Shown here in pieces: positions 12,544 to 23,500 of a stretch of DNA of 64,000 bases. The DNA comes from Mesaphorura yosii. Its lineage: Eukaryota > Arthropoda > Collembola > Poduromorpha > Tullbergiidae. The translations under genes were made by a program, and so were the position numbers. The notes below the pieces were generated by a model. It did no database searches, had not been told where the DNA came from, and saw only the letters and a program-made list of their open reading frames with translations. The stretch covers positions 372,001-436,000 of the forward strand of contig WIXG01000001.1 of the NCBI GenBank assembly GCA_009869945.1. The letters run 5' to 3'. Position 1 is the first letter of the stretch. Every line of letters begins with the position of its first letter.

Positions 12544-15500
12544 TTGCTCATGGCATCCAATTTCACAGCCAGAAACTTTGCGTAAATCAGATTTAGCTCC
12601 AAATGCGTCGCTCCTGCAACTTGATTGCAATGTAAGAAAACTGTCTGTTGATTTTTGGAATTACACTTTCAGCCCAGAGCAAATCAGACTCACAACTACC
12701 TTAGCCATCAGATGTAATCCGCAACTCTTCTTTGAAAGTTTTCTGAACTCATCAACGCAAAATATCTTTCAACTCGCATCGCTCAGCGATTTGCAGATCG
12801 AATCGTGTAAAATACGCAAATTGTCGGCCGGGCTGTGGTCTCGATTGGGTGGCCTCCACAATCTCAGCATTCACACGCACAACGGAGAATGGATCGGCGG
12901 TAATTACGGGCTGGAGATCGAGTACGATGCGTTTCAAGGAGCCAGCGGCCTGGAACGATTAGATTTAAGTTACAACAACATTTGGAGCATAAGTGATAAG
13001 TTGCTGTGTCCTCTGCAAGCCGGACTTACGCATTTGAACCTGAGTCATAATCGTCTGAGTGAAGTTTGGGACGATGGAGTTGGAGGCTTCAAGTTCGGCC
13101 TCGACAATTCTGGTTCTTCTTCTTCGTCTCCGTCGACTGCTAATCCTAATCCTATTAGTGACTGTGCACTGAGTTTACAGAAACTGGATTTATCCCACAA
13201 CATTATACGAAGAGTAGGCCGCAGCACATTTTCACGAATGAAGGCACTCCAAACACTTTATCTTGATAATAATTATATTGACGAAATTGAAGACAACGCG
13301 TTGGCAGCAATTACTCAACTGAAAACTTTAAAGCTTAATTCCAATCGCTTGGTTGCACTTCCACCGTCATTACTGAAATCTTGTCAGCTCCTTGAAGAGC
13401 TTCAACTGCAGAACAACTCTCTCGCAGTGCTCTCGCCGCAGGTTTTCGCAGGCCTCGGACGACTCTCACGGATTGATTTATCTCGCAATGCCCTGACAAG
13501 CCAATGGATCAAGGAGGGCATTTTTAATGAGTTGGCCCAGCTGAGGATTCTCGTTCTTTCGCACAACCAGTTGACGTACATCGACTCGAATTTGTTTTAC
13601 GGACTTGACCGGCTCCAATCCCTCCATCTTGACAACAACCGAGTGGAGGCAGTCGACCCGCAAGCGTTCGCCTCGCTGAAGAGCCTTCAGATCCTTGATT
13701 TATCGAGAAATCAGCTGAAGTTTATCGAAGCCAAGTTCTTCGCACGTGCCACAGCCCTGAGACAACTCTACCTGGACTACAATCGGCTGCAGACAATTGA
13801 CGATGAGTCGTTCGTCAATTCAAGTCAATTATCCGACCTCGGATTGGCTGGGAATTTACTGTCGAAAGTGCCCGCCGTCTTCACGAAGCAAGCACCAAGC
13901 CTCAAGACGCTGGACATTGGCGAGAACAAAATACTCGCCGTTAATTCGGGGTCGTTCGCCGGGCTCGGTCAACTTTATGGGCTGCGGTTGGCCGGCAACA
14001 ACCTGAGCGTGCTTCCACCGCAATTCTGTGCCGCGCTGACAAGCCTCCGTGTTCTGAACCTCGCCCAGAACCAACTCAACGCTATTTCATCGTCTGCTTT
14101 CAACGGTTGTGGTGAGTTACGTGCTCTTCGCCTCGATTCCAATGAATTGGAACAGCTTCCTCAATTTCTTTCATCGTCGCAACTGCTCTGGTTGAATGTG
14201 AGCGAGAACCGTATCAAAACGGCTGATTATCATCATCTTCCCAAAACGGTTGAATGGTTGGACCTGAGCTTCAACGCACTTTTGTCTTTGGGAAGCTCGG
14301 CGGCGAGTGCAGCAGCAGCAACAAGTGAATCGTTTCTTGATGGAAATGAGCCACAGCCGCAGCCGACCGCTGAGAATGAAAAAGAGTATCATCTCCGCGT
14401 TTTGGACGCGTCACACAATAATCTGACTCATCTCGACTACACGACCGTGCCTCCTTCATTGGAAACACTTCGTGTGAACCATAATCGATTATCGAGTGTC
14501 GCCCCGAACACATTCGCACAGGCTGTTCGACTCCGCCGTGTCGAGATGATGGGAAACGAGCTTCGCGATCTCCCAATGTCGGCCTACAGGCTTCCACCCG
14601 TCTTCGCTTCGTCGCCCGAGCGGCCATTGCCCGATTTTTACATCGGCGGTGGGACAACGCCGTTAGACTGCTCGTGTTCGATGGAGTGGCTGACGCGCAT
14701 CAACGCCCTGTCGCTACTCAACAGGCAGCTTCCGCGGATTGTCGACCAGGAAAACGTTTTATGCCGGCCGAGTTATTCGCGGACGGGCGAGGTCGTGCCG
14801 CTACTCGAAGCGAAGCCATCCCACTTTCTTTGCCCGTACAAGTCCGTGTGCTTCGCATTGTGCCATTGCTGCGGGTTCAATTGTGACTGTGAAAACCAAT
14901 GCCCGGACGGATGCTCGTGCTACCACGACGCGTCCTGGACGACAAACGTTGTAGAGTGCTCCAGCTTAAACATGACAGTCATTCCCGATCGAATACCGAT
15001 GGACGCCACGGAACTGTACCTGGATGGAAACAACTTGCCGGCGGAGCTCAACTCGCACATCTTCATCGGGAAGAAGAGCCTCCGCATCCTGCATCTGAAT
15101 CACAGTCGCATCGAAACGATTCGCAACAAGACGTTCAACGGGCTCAGGGCGATGGAAGTCCTCCACCTCGACCACAACCTTCTTACCAGTCTGCAGGGCT
15201 TCGAGTTTGACGACCTGGACAGCCTGAAGCAGCTTCACCTACACAACAACCTCCTCAGCTACATCGCACCAAACACCTTCTCGAAGCTAAGGCAACTGCG
15301 CTTGCTGAGGCTGGACGGCAATCTGCTCATAGACTTCAACATCTGGGAGCTGGGCACGTACACAAACCCGCAGCTCTCGAGCGTGTGGATGGCGGCCAAT
15401 CCGTGGACTTGTGAGTGCGAGTTTATCAGCCGAGTCCATGCTTTTGTACACTCGAGGTCAGCGGCCGTTCCGTTTGTGGATTATGCGCTGGCAAAATGTC

Positions 15501-17446
15501 AATTGCAACCGAGTACGAGTCGTGATGAAGATGATGACGAGGAAGAAGACGATGAAGATCAGCTGCAATTGCACGAAGTCAGTAGACGCAAATTCACGCA
15601 TGGTTCGGCGACGGCAAGTCTGAGTTCGATCTGCAATGCGATCGAAGGTTCAACTTATCGCAATCATAACGAAGCCGGTCGAGGCGGAGGTCCAACGCTC
15701 ATTCACCGACATCTGAATTCTGATCACCAATTTGAAGAGGCAGAAACGAACAATGCTGTGCGAATCGTCGAGCACAAGTCTCAAGATTCCGATTTTTCAT
15801 CCGCTTCGTTTTGGACTTGGTTACTGACTGTGCTCGGGCTTCTGTTCGTCGTCGCAGCGCTGTTGGCAATTTTTCGCAAAGAAATTTATCACTGGTGGCA
15901 TCATCAACACCACGTGTTGAGTGAAAGATGTGTCGGCGGTTGCGTCCCATTTCCACGTTGCTGTTCGCCCAGTGCCGGGCTTGGACTCGGGTGCGGGCTG
16001 CGGGAAAAAGTTGGTTGCGGTTCTGTGCCTGCAAAACTCGGTCGAGGTGGCGACGCGGCTGGCGAAGACAATGAGAAATTATTCGACGCGTACTTTCTCT
16101 ACAGCAAGCACGATGAAGAAATGTTGTGTCAGAAATTAACACCCGAACTGGAACAACCTCACGGAACCAGTGTTGAAAGTTGCTACAGACTGTGTCTCCA
16201 CTACCGTGATTTATGCCTCAACCTGGAAAATCCCTGGAGCTCCGAAATGATCCTGACCGCGTGTGACTCGTCTCGTCGCGTCGTCATCATCATCTCGCGG
16301 ACATTTCTGCACTCGGAGATGAGCAATGGTGACTTCAGGGCATGCCTGCAGCATGTTCTGGTCAAGTACCCGAAAAAGATCATTTTCATTCTCCTCCCGC
16401 CGCTGAACGAGCAGCACTTCCCTCAGATTTACCCGGACTTCAAGTCGAGCGCGTTCCGGCATACGACGCTGGATTGGGTGGACAAGAATTTCTGGCCCAA
16501 ATTGAAAGCACTGCTCCCGAGTGCTGGAGAGTGCGAGCGTGGCATCACAAATTCTTTGTTCCACAGCCAACGACGAAGAATACAAAACAGCGTCTCGCTT
16601 ACGAGCAGCCCTGTGCATCAGCAGTACTCGTACGAACTCCCTTACAATCATAATCACAACCTGCAGCACTTTACTGGATCGTCACCACCGCCGGGTTTCA
16701 CGCAACACGGCCACGGGCAGCAGTACTTCGACTCTGGTTCAGGGTCCGAATTCTACAGAAACATACTCCCGTACCAAATCCCAATGACGACTCCTCGACA
16801 GCAGCCTCCGATGTCAAGCATCAACGCAATTTATCCCACCCAGCAATCGCCGGTGCCAGTTCAGTATTTTTCGTTCGCCGACAACTTTCGACATCACCGA
16901 CAGCAATCACAGGAGCAGCAGCAACAACCGTTCATGTTCGCCGGCGCCAATACGAGTGGGCGATCTTCGGCGAGGGACAAGAGACAGCCAATTAAGAAAA
17001 GTACTTCGAACTGTTCGCCTTGCAAACCGTTGATCAGATCTCCAACCAGGCCCACGTCTGAGGACCAACAGCGACATGGCGTAAGCACAAGTCCAAGCAC
17101 GAGCACGAGCGCCAGCGACAACTGCCAGCAACGGCCGCCTCGCCATCACGCGAATAACCGCAGTTGTTCATCGAACAGCAGCAGTAGCAGCGCGTCTGGT
17201 TTGCTTTCCAGCGATGAGATCCTGAAAAACAATCAACTGAACATGAACATCAGTGCATTTGCGTCACCTCATCATGGTCCCCATAGCCATGACGAGCATA
17301 TCTACTCAACGCTCGACTCACCGTCTTCGATGTCTTCCAGGCAGTATGGAGACCGTGAAGGCAGCCGCGCCCACGATCACAGCGGAAGTCAAGATCAGGC
17401 GACGGGGCCCGGACCTGTTGGAAATCGGACAATGTACTTTGTATGA
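12422..17446 (+). CDS. Long-type Toll receptor (Toll-2/6/7/8 clade), intronless
   Basis: Single-pass leucine-rich-repeat receptor of 1674 residues in one uninterrupted exon. Long Tolls act at the cell surface in development, epithelial patterning and sometimes immunity. The ATG at 12422 is followed by a signal peptide (residues 1-20). Then come a first LRR block (about 140-735), a Cys-rich C-cap (C750, C752), a Cys-rich N-cap with a CDC motif (821-823), a second short LRR block (about 860-985) and a second C-cap (C997, C999). A transmembrane helix spans 1130-1152 and a TIR domain 1219-1366, with FDAYFLYS, LCLHYRDL and an FW pair at 1357-1358. A 308-residue tail rich in Gln, His and Ser follows and contains HIYSTLD. 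The two-block ectodomain and long tail are typical of the Toll-2/6/7/8 group rather than Drosophila Toll-1. Odd points are an acidic run (1035-1046) inside the second C-cap, and a TIR lacking the usual Trp after FLxSE. Paralogue assignment within the clade is uncertain. Confidence 0.96.
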   Translation: MDQFWILCLTFALLHGNLSWQVVSYRGNQQPPPGINAGATDCSWHPISQPETLRKSDLAPNASLLQLDCNVRKLSVDFWNYTFSPEQIRLTTTLAIRCNPQLFFESFLNSSTQNIFQLASLSDLQIESCKIRKLSAGLWSRLGGLHNLSIHTHNGEWIGGNYGLEIEYDAFQGASGLERLDLSYNNIWSISDKLLCPLQAGLTHLNLSHNRLSEVWDDGVGGFKFGLDNSGSSSSSPSTANPNPISDCALSLQKLDLSHNIIRRVGRSTFSRMKALQTLYLDNNYIDEIEDNALAAITQLKTLKLNSNRLVALPPSLLKSCQLLEELQLQNNSLAVLSPQVFAGLGRLSRIDLSRNALTSQWIKEGIFNELAQLRILVLSHNQLTYIDSNLFYGLDRLQSLHLDNNRVEAVDPQAFASLKSLQILDLSRNQLKFIEAKFFARATALRQLYLDYNRLQTIDDESFVNSSQLSDLGLAGNLLSKVPAVFTKQAPSLKTLDIGENKILAVNSGSFAGLGQLYGLRLAGNNLSVLPPQFCAALTSLRVLNLAQNQLNAISSSAFNGCGELRALRLDSNELEQLPQFLSSSQLLWLNVSENRIKTADYHHLPKTVEWLDLSFNALLSLGSSAASAAAATSESFLDGNEPQPQPTAENEKEYHLRVLDASHNNLTHLDYTTVPPSLETLRVNHNRLSSVAPNTFAQAVRLRRVEMMGNELRDLPMSAYRLPPVFASSPERPLPDFYIGGGTTPLDCSCSMEWLTRINALSLLNRQLPRIVDQENVLCRPSYSRTGEVVPLLEAKPSHFLCPYKSVCFALCHCCGFNCDCENQCPDGCSCYHDASWTTNVVECSSLNMTVIPDRIPMDATELYLDGNNLPAELNSHIFIGKKSLRILHLNHSRIETIRNKTFNGLRAMEVLHLDHNLLTSLQGFEFDDLDSLKQLHLHNNLLSYIAPNTFSKLRQLRLLRLDGNLLIDFNIWELGTYTNPQLSSVWMAANPWTCECEFISRVHAFVHSRSAAVPFVDYALAKCQLQPSTSRDEDDDEEEDDEDQLQLHEVSRRKFTHGSATASLSSICNAIEGSTYRNHNEAGRGGGPTLIHRHLNSDHQFEEAETNNAVRIVEHKSQDSDFSSASFWTWLLTVLGLLFVVAALLAIFRKEIYHWWHHQHHVLSERCVGGCVPFPRCCSPSAGLGLGCGLREKVGCGSVPAKLGRGGDAAGEDNEKLFDAYFLYSKHDEEMLCQKLTPELEQPHGTSVESCYRLCLHYRDLCLNLENPWSSEMILTACDSSRRVVIIISRTFLHSEMSNGDFRACLQHVLVKYPKKIIFILLPPLNEQHFPQIYPDFKSSAFRHTTLDWVDKNFWPKLKALLPSAGECERGITNSLFHSQRRRIQNSVSLTSSPVHQQYSYELPYNHNHNLQHFTGSSPPPGFTQHGHGQQYFDSGSGSEFYRNILPYQIPMTTPRQQPPMSSINAIYPTQQSPVPVQYFSFADNFRHHRQQSQEQQQQPFMFAGANTSGRSSARDKRQPIKKSTSNCSPCKPLIRSPTRPTSEDQQRHGVSTSPSTSTSASDNCQQRPPRHHANNRSCSSNSSSSSASGLLSSDEILKNNQLNMNISAFASPHHGPHSHDEHIYSTLDSPSSMSSRQYGDREGSRAHDHSGSQDQATGPGPVGNRTMYFV

Positions 17447-17543
17447 CGCACGTAAGCGTCGTGTAATCGTGAAAGTGAAGTTTACAATGGTGACAACTGA
17501 AAGACTGAATTCTACTTTTACGTGTGTTGTGCTGTGAAATGTG

Positions 17544-17549
17544 AATAAA
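17544..17549 (+). terminator. Poly(A) signal of the Toll gene
   Basis: AATAAA lies 98 nt after the Toll stop codon. It is the first canonical hexamer downstream, so a short 3' UTR is likely. Later hexamer-like sites occur (for example near 18047), so longer forms are possible. Confidence 0.5.
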
Positions 17550-17559
17550 CATAGCAATT

Positions 17560-19767
17560 AAATTGTAAGATAAGATAACGTCTTAATTAGAGCTCGCTTG
17601 TTATGTTACGATCGGTACGGTGCAGAACTTATGTGGAGAAAGAAATACGAAATACGGCATGGAAAACGAATAGCGGATACAAGATGCAGTTGCGACGAGG
17701 ATGCAATGATGATGAAGTGAATAAGACGAAGGGGTGGAGCCTTATAAAAATATATAATCCAATACAGAGAATGTAAATAAGACTTCTTAAAGAGTATGCT
17801 AATCATTTCGTGTTTGCTTCGTGTATTTTATGCACATAAGTTTACGTTGTACAGTGTACATTTGTTTCCCGTCCCGATCAAACACTTATCATCATCAACT
17901 AGTCAAACTATACAAGACAAGGCCCGCATTCATTCATTCGTTCACTGTTATTCTCTGTTCTGTTGACATGATTATACAATTATTTATTACCATTACTCGA
18001 GTTTTGAGTTGTTGGCGACTTAATTTGTATTTGTTGCTGTACTTGGGAATAAATTCAAGCCAATTTGAACCCGTAAGTATTCGTCTCGCGTCCTGTGTTG
18101 TTGATAATTGTAATTGATAAGTCAATTACGTGCTGGTGCCGTGCTCATGCTATTATCACAGTCTCGGATCTTTGGCATGGCCGGGTATGCTTCATTTTCA
18201 GGAAAGGAAAGGTTTAAGAATCTTCCCTTGCAAATTATGCTGGACCCGTACCCTATAATTTGAGGCCATGCTACAAATTGCCTGTGCATTACATAATCAT
18301 GATCTCATGATGTAATTGGGTTTTAAAATTATCCGATGTGTATTTTTATTATTTGTCGTGCGGGTCTCATGAGCCAACATCATAATTCCATTCCCATTCG
18401 TGCACTCAGTCATAGTGTAAATTCCTACACTTGCTCTTGCGCCGGCTTGGCTGTGGTCGTAAAATTCCGGCCCATGCCCAACCTCAAGTCTGTAATTAAA
18501 TTAATTACTTTTGTCGTGAATTCGTTGCGTTAATCGTGTGTTTATCTATTCTTAAATCTTTCGTCATGATCGCTTATCGTTTTGATGGCTCAATTTCTAT
18601 ATTTTGGATTCTAAATAAAATCTGAGTACTGAATTTTCGAGCGAACGATAATGCCAATTGAAGAACTGACAAAATGCACAGAAACAAGAAGAGAAAATAA
18701 AAGAGTCTCGTATGTTGTCCGGCGTATGAAGCTCAGGGTTAAGAGCCTTCAGTTTCAAGATCTCCGTGTCCAAATAATTAATCAGCATTTCATGATTTCA
18801 TGTTCTTCAACTTTTCTCGCGTGCATGTGTTGGTTATTGGTTTTCTCGAAGATTTTATGAGTGTTCGTGTTAAAAGATTTAGCGCGTGTTTGGTATCCAG
18901 TTTTCCAGTTTCAGGTCTGGCGGAACGCAACGCTTGGCCGGCGTGCATTTTCCATCACCTTTTACGCAGGCTGATGATGCGTAAACTTGTGGCCTGGCAT
19001 CAGCATCACTCATTTTACCTCAAACCTGCACTACTGACACGGGGTATAATTTAACTTGTCTACACAAACAAGATATTTGTCTTTCGTCTATAAAACGGAA
19101 TTACAACTTCATTTTTTACAACAGGCAACGAGAAAATGGAAATTACAGCATCAGTGCTTTGGCATGCAAGGGACGAGCGTGATATATGCTTTACGTGCCC
19201 GCGTGCGTGCGTTTCGTGTACGAGATGAAACCAGATTTCGTACTTGTAACTTGTACTAATTATACCCACGTAAACTAAAGTAAAAGAGGACGTGGACGAG
19301 ATCGGATCAGATCACAGTTTCACGTGAACAAAGGGAAGATGAAGATGAAACGAGTGGTCCTTGAACCAAGAGCGAGGCGAATTCCTCCTTTCTGGAATTC
19401 TCATCGTTCACGGCCCGACACAGTACAACTTTAACTTCATTCCATTTAATTTAATCTCGGCTCCAAATCATCCAAGACAAGTGCTCGTGAGAGATTGTGA
19501 CTGAAATTGATACGCATGTAACTACTCCCTGCCTTCTTTTTCGTGTTGTTCTGGATGTGTCTGAGTATCAATTTCAGACGTATTCACATTCACACGAAAC
19601 GCGATCCGCACACAGGAATCCGAGGAATTACGAATTACTGGACTAAAATGCGTTGTCATACATTCCACCATTGCACGGGCGTGTAATAAGATAATAATAG
19701 AAACATTTTTCTCATTTCAGAAAAATTCAAATCCTCCTCGAGAGTTTTTCGCTCTGAAGACCGGTAT
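17560..19767. other. Intergenic DNA downstream of Toll
   Basis: About 2.2 kb beyond the likely Toll poly(A) site. Only short open frames (under 100 codons) and A+T-rich sequence are seen. It could include an extended Toll 3' UTR. No RNA gene or repeat was recognised. Confidence 0.55.
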
Positions 19768-19792
19768 GCAGCTAGCGTTATCACCGTGAAAA
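19768..19792 (+). repeat. Extra partial copy of the MITE end, left side
   Basis: This stretch begins GCAGCT and ends CCGTGAAAA. It resembles the left end of the adjacent element in the same orientation, sharing the GCAGCT...GTT...CCRTGAAA pattern with small gaps. It lies 66 bp outside the main left end and suggests nested or earlier insertion of the same family. Confidence 0.4.
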
Positions 19793-19876
19793 TGGCGTCA
19801 GCAAAATTTGCCCGCTGTTTTTTTTTACTTAACAGTACGCAGCTTTAGTTTTCCACCATGAAAGTTTCACGATAAG

Positions 19877-19891
19877 TTTCCACGGTGGAAA
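19877..19891. repeat. Perfect 15-bp palindrome inside the MITE-like element
   Basis: TTTCCAC and GTGGAAA flank a single central G. Weaker pairing of GATA with TATC extends it to about 25 bp. It sits just inside the left terminal repeat and would form a subterminal hairpin. Confidence 0.7.
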
Positions 19892-20395
19892 ATATCGTTC
19901 TTTTCACGCTGATTTGTGCGTGGAATTGCATACCCTTTTTTACGCTGGTGGAATGAAATCTGTGGGGAACTTCAGTTGTCTTACGAGTACTGAATATAAC
20001 GAAATAATCTTTTGCAATTGAATATACTGGACGCAATTTTAATTAATGTGTCTGTTGTGACAAAAAAGCACGCCCGGACACGTTTTCCAGTTTCCAAATT
20101 CGAAAAACAACGTTTCTCCTGGACAAAGTCACAGGAAGTCATGACAGAAACAATGAACATTAGTTAGTGCTTCGATTATCTTTTAGTCGCTTAGGAAAAT
20201 ATGTCCGAGAAACTACAATGAAGGCGAAAGGAGACTCAAAGAAAGTCAACAGGTTGAATTATTTTTTATTCTAGATTAGCCTATCAATTGACACGTCTAA
20301 TCCCGAGCTCAGACCTGCGCCTCGGTTTCAGTAAATTCAAAATTCAGTTTTCAGAACATTTAAATTACTTGTTTCTTTAATTTTGACTGGTAACA

Positions 20396-20419
20396 TTTCA
20401 CGATGAAAAGCTGTGTACT
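20396..20419 (-). repeat. Extra partial copy of the MITE end, right side
   Basis: TTTCACGATGAAAA followed by GCTGTGTACT resembles the right terminus at 20518-20548 in the same orientation, but lies about 120 bp inside it. Together with the extra left copy it gives two ends facing each way. Confidence 0.45.
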
Positions 20420-20548
20420 GAAAGTGTGAAATAGCAAGGGAAATATCGTTTCACCCGACATTTTCTCGGCGGAATATTCCCTCCAATAATCTTGCGAGCG
20501 AAAATTTCACGATACCATTTCACGGCGAAAAAACTCGAGCTGCGTACT

Positions 20549-23500
20549 TAGCTTGAATCGTCGTTTAGCATTTTTTGTTTATGGCTCAAGCTGAAGCGGA
20601 AAATAATACGAGAATCCTGCACAGAAATCACTCAACCAGAAAGTCGACGATGCGACAGGCGATGGAGATAATGAGATGAGGATGAGACGAGAGTGAGCTG
20701 GAAGATATCATGATCATGGCTGCAGGGTCGGGATTTGTCTCGTAGGCAACGCATAAAGTGATTCGGTGAAATGAATGAACTAATTTTTACAAGGCTCAAA
20801 TCAGCCGACTGTCGATGCGACGGAAAGATTTTGGATGTCTAACCACTTTCGCGTAGCATGGTAATGTAAAATTATTCACAATTCACGATTATCCGCATCA
20901 TCTCGAACGCAAGTCCACAATTTTGGAATTATGCGCTCATTCGCCCAAATTTGAGTCGGGTTTCGTTTTGTCTAGCATGCAATTGCAGGAGAATTCAATC
21001 AAATACGCTTAGCCCAATCCTCCTTACCCTGTACTCTGCACTGCACTGCTGCAGGTTGCCTGAAAGAGAGACAGGAAGCTCAGACATGATGGTTGATGGT
21101 TTCACGGTGCTGGTTTTTTATATTCTAATTTAAGTGCACTGCATACAATATGCATTTGTGTTTACTTGGTCGGTCAGCCATTGTTTCCTCTCTTCCCTTC
21201 CTGTCTTGCCCTGTCCTCCACCGTCCCTTCTCCATCTCCGCCAACCCACACGTGTGACTGGTGTGACTCCTTCAACGTTCACGTCCTCCCGGGTGTAGAA
21301 CCATGACATGTTGACATTCATTCTCATAAACTGTAATTACGTCCACTTGACTGCAGCGCAAACTCAAAACAAAACATACTTCTATACTTTTCACTGCTGC
21401 GCTACTTTAAAGTGGGGAATATTAAATATGAGCTTTTATCGTCTGCACTGTCCTGCAGCCAGGACACATTGTTTGAGGCATTCGAGGATTCAAATTGACA
21501 TTCCACGCACGGCACGGCAATTGACTACTTACTTCAGAAGCTTCACTTCCCGAATTGTACTTTGTTGCTGCTCACTTCACGTCGTCCTGTCTTCAATTAA
21601 GCGCAGTTCGAGTGCACACAAACACAACAATGATAATCAAGTGAAGGGGAGAAAATGACGGTACATAAACAATAGTGATGAAGTTTGCAGTGAAAGAAAC
21701 GAGCAATCGAACATTGTTTTACCTCGACTTTGCCGTTTGTTGTCTGCAGACTGTGTTTGCATTTCTCATCACATCAACCCCTTTCAATACATGCAGGCGT
21801 GTATTGCAGACGCGTATTTCGGGAATTCGACTCGCGAGGACTTGGGCTCGAGACTCGAGTGTTTGTATTCGAACTTGTACTCTTCAAGTAGTTTTTCTTT
21901 CAACATTAAAACATCTTGAGAATAAACGGAATAAACTTGTTAAGGTTCGTTGGACGACCGATTGTTTGCTCTGTCCGGCTGGGTTTAAGTGATGATGATT
22001 TGTTGTAATTAGAATTTAATGGACGTCTTCAATGATTCTGGAAGCACTTGGACAGCAACCAGAATCGCACCAAGCTGTACCAAATATTGACTACCTTTTT
22101 TTAATATCTGCATGTATGTGTAGAATAGAAAATCGTTAGCTGGACTTCAGGCTGTGGAAAACAAAAGTGGTCAGCACCAGCGGGAGCGAACTCGGGATCA
22201 TCGCTTTGAACTCTCTCTCAGGCTCAGATTGTGCCTCACAAGTCGTTCTTCGCCTTGATCTTGTCCTGAAACAATGTGATTCTCTTCAAGCCATAAATTT
22301 CCGCGTAACTTTAGGGGGTAATTAGTATCGTCATAAATTATGCATAATGACCGCTTGTTTAAACTGGCTTATCTTCAATCCAAACGTGATCCTGTCCACT
22401 CCAGTGCGTGGACGTGTCCTGCGTGATTGTTGCCGTTGCTTTTGTGTTTATCCTACGAGAGTTAATTTGCTATTTGTTTAAACAAGCCAAAGATTAACAT
22501 CAAAATGATTTGTTTTGGACAGGAACGACAAGACAAATGGGAATAAATACAAATTGTTTGTAAAAACAGAGAAAAGGCAGGCTCGGCTCGACTGTGATAT
22601 GTTTTTAAATGTTTAAGTTTTACTCTGCCGACTGTCTGCAGTCTAGCATTATTGATTCACGGAAGAAGGCATAAGTTATCAATGCTCTGTTTATTGTTTT
22701 GTTGTGATGACCCGAATTCTGAAGAAATACGGTTTGATAAGGATCCTTGTGCCTCGAACTTGAACTCTTTGACCGCTTGACTGCGCCTTGCTCGGTGTGA
22801 CAAGCGGACAAGGCATGTGAACGTAAACATGATAGTGTGACATTCGTGTTAACTTCTGTACAATTATTTCCCGAGCTGCATTCGTATTTCCGTAAGTTTA
22901 GCGTTAAAGTCAAGCTCTTATCTTCAGAACCTTTCATATTTGCCTGTTATTCAATGCATTCTCTGTACGCGAATATTTTTGACTCGTGAATGGACTAATA
23001 CTGATACTGATTTAGATGAAGGTAGTGCCGAAGTGCTGGGTTGAAACCGAAAAGAGAAATGTCAGTAAATACTGTAATGTGCTACGTGAAGGAGTAATTT
23101 TGTTCGAACACAGTACCGAACATTGCTAATACCCATTTTTATCACTTTTTTGTTTTCTACCGCGGAGTTCTCGTCCACTTATCCCACTGGTGTGAAATGA
23201 TTTGGTGTGGTCTCATTTTAGCGTGCTGGGCACGGTACACTGGGCGAGGTGGAGGCAGGAATGAATCAGAAACTGAAAAGTGCATCAAACTCGTCACTGC
23301 ACGAAGTACACATTTTACATCGCGTACTTTCTCAAGTGGCAATCACAATGATTCATGGTTCATCAAAGCGTGTATGTTTTCTCGTCTGTCGTCTCATATT
23401 TCCTTTCATCTCGAAGAGTCGTCCATTTTCGACGCAGGGAGTCCATCACCATCATCTTTCTACGACTACTACCAGCAATAATAATAATTTTAATGTGAAA

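Larger units (their letters stand above)
19834..20548. mobile_element. MITE-like non-autonomous DNA element
   Basis: The left end (19834-19863) reads AGTACGCAGCT, then an AGTTTT block, then a CRCCRTGAAA-type block. The right end (20518-20548) is its inverted complement, finishing AGCTGCGTACT. The first 11 bases are exact and the rest is imperfect over about 30 bp. The 715-bp interior holds no open frame of transposase size. It is studded with TTTCACGAT motifs (19865, 20396, 20505) and a TTTCCAC/GTGGAAA palindrome at 19877-19891. No clear target-site duplication is visible, so the boundaries and superfamily are uncertain. The imperfect ends suggest an old insertion. Confidence 0.5.

Noticed and set aside
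15699-16142. 147-codon antisense frame
   Set aside because: It lies wholly within the Toll coding exon and reflects its codon use; no independent support.
18148-18175. TATCACAG, the start shared by the miR-2/miR-13 microRNA family
   Set aside because: The following bases do not match the family and no convincing precursor hairpin is visible.
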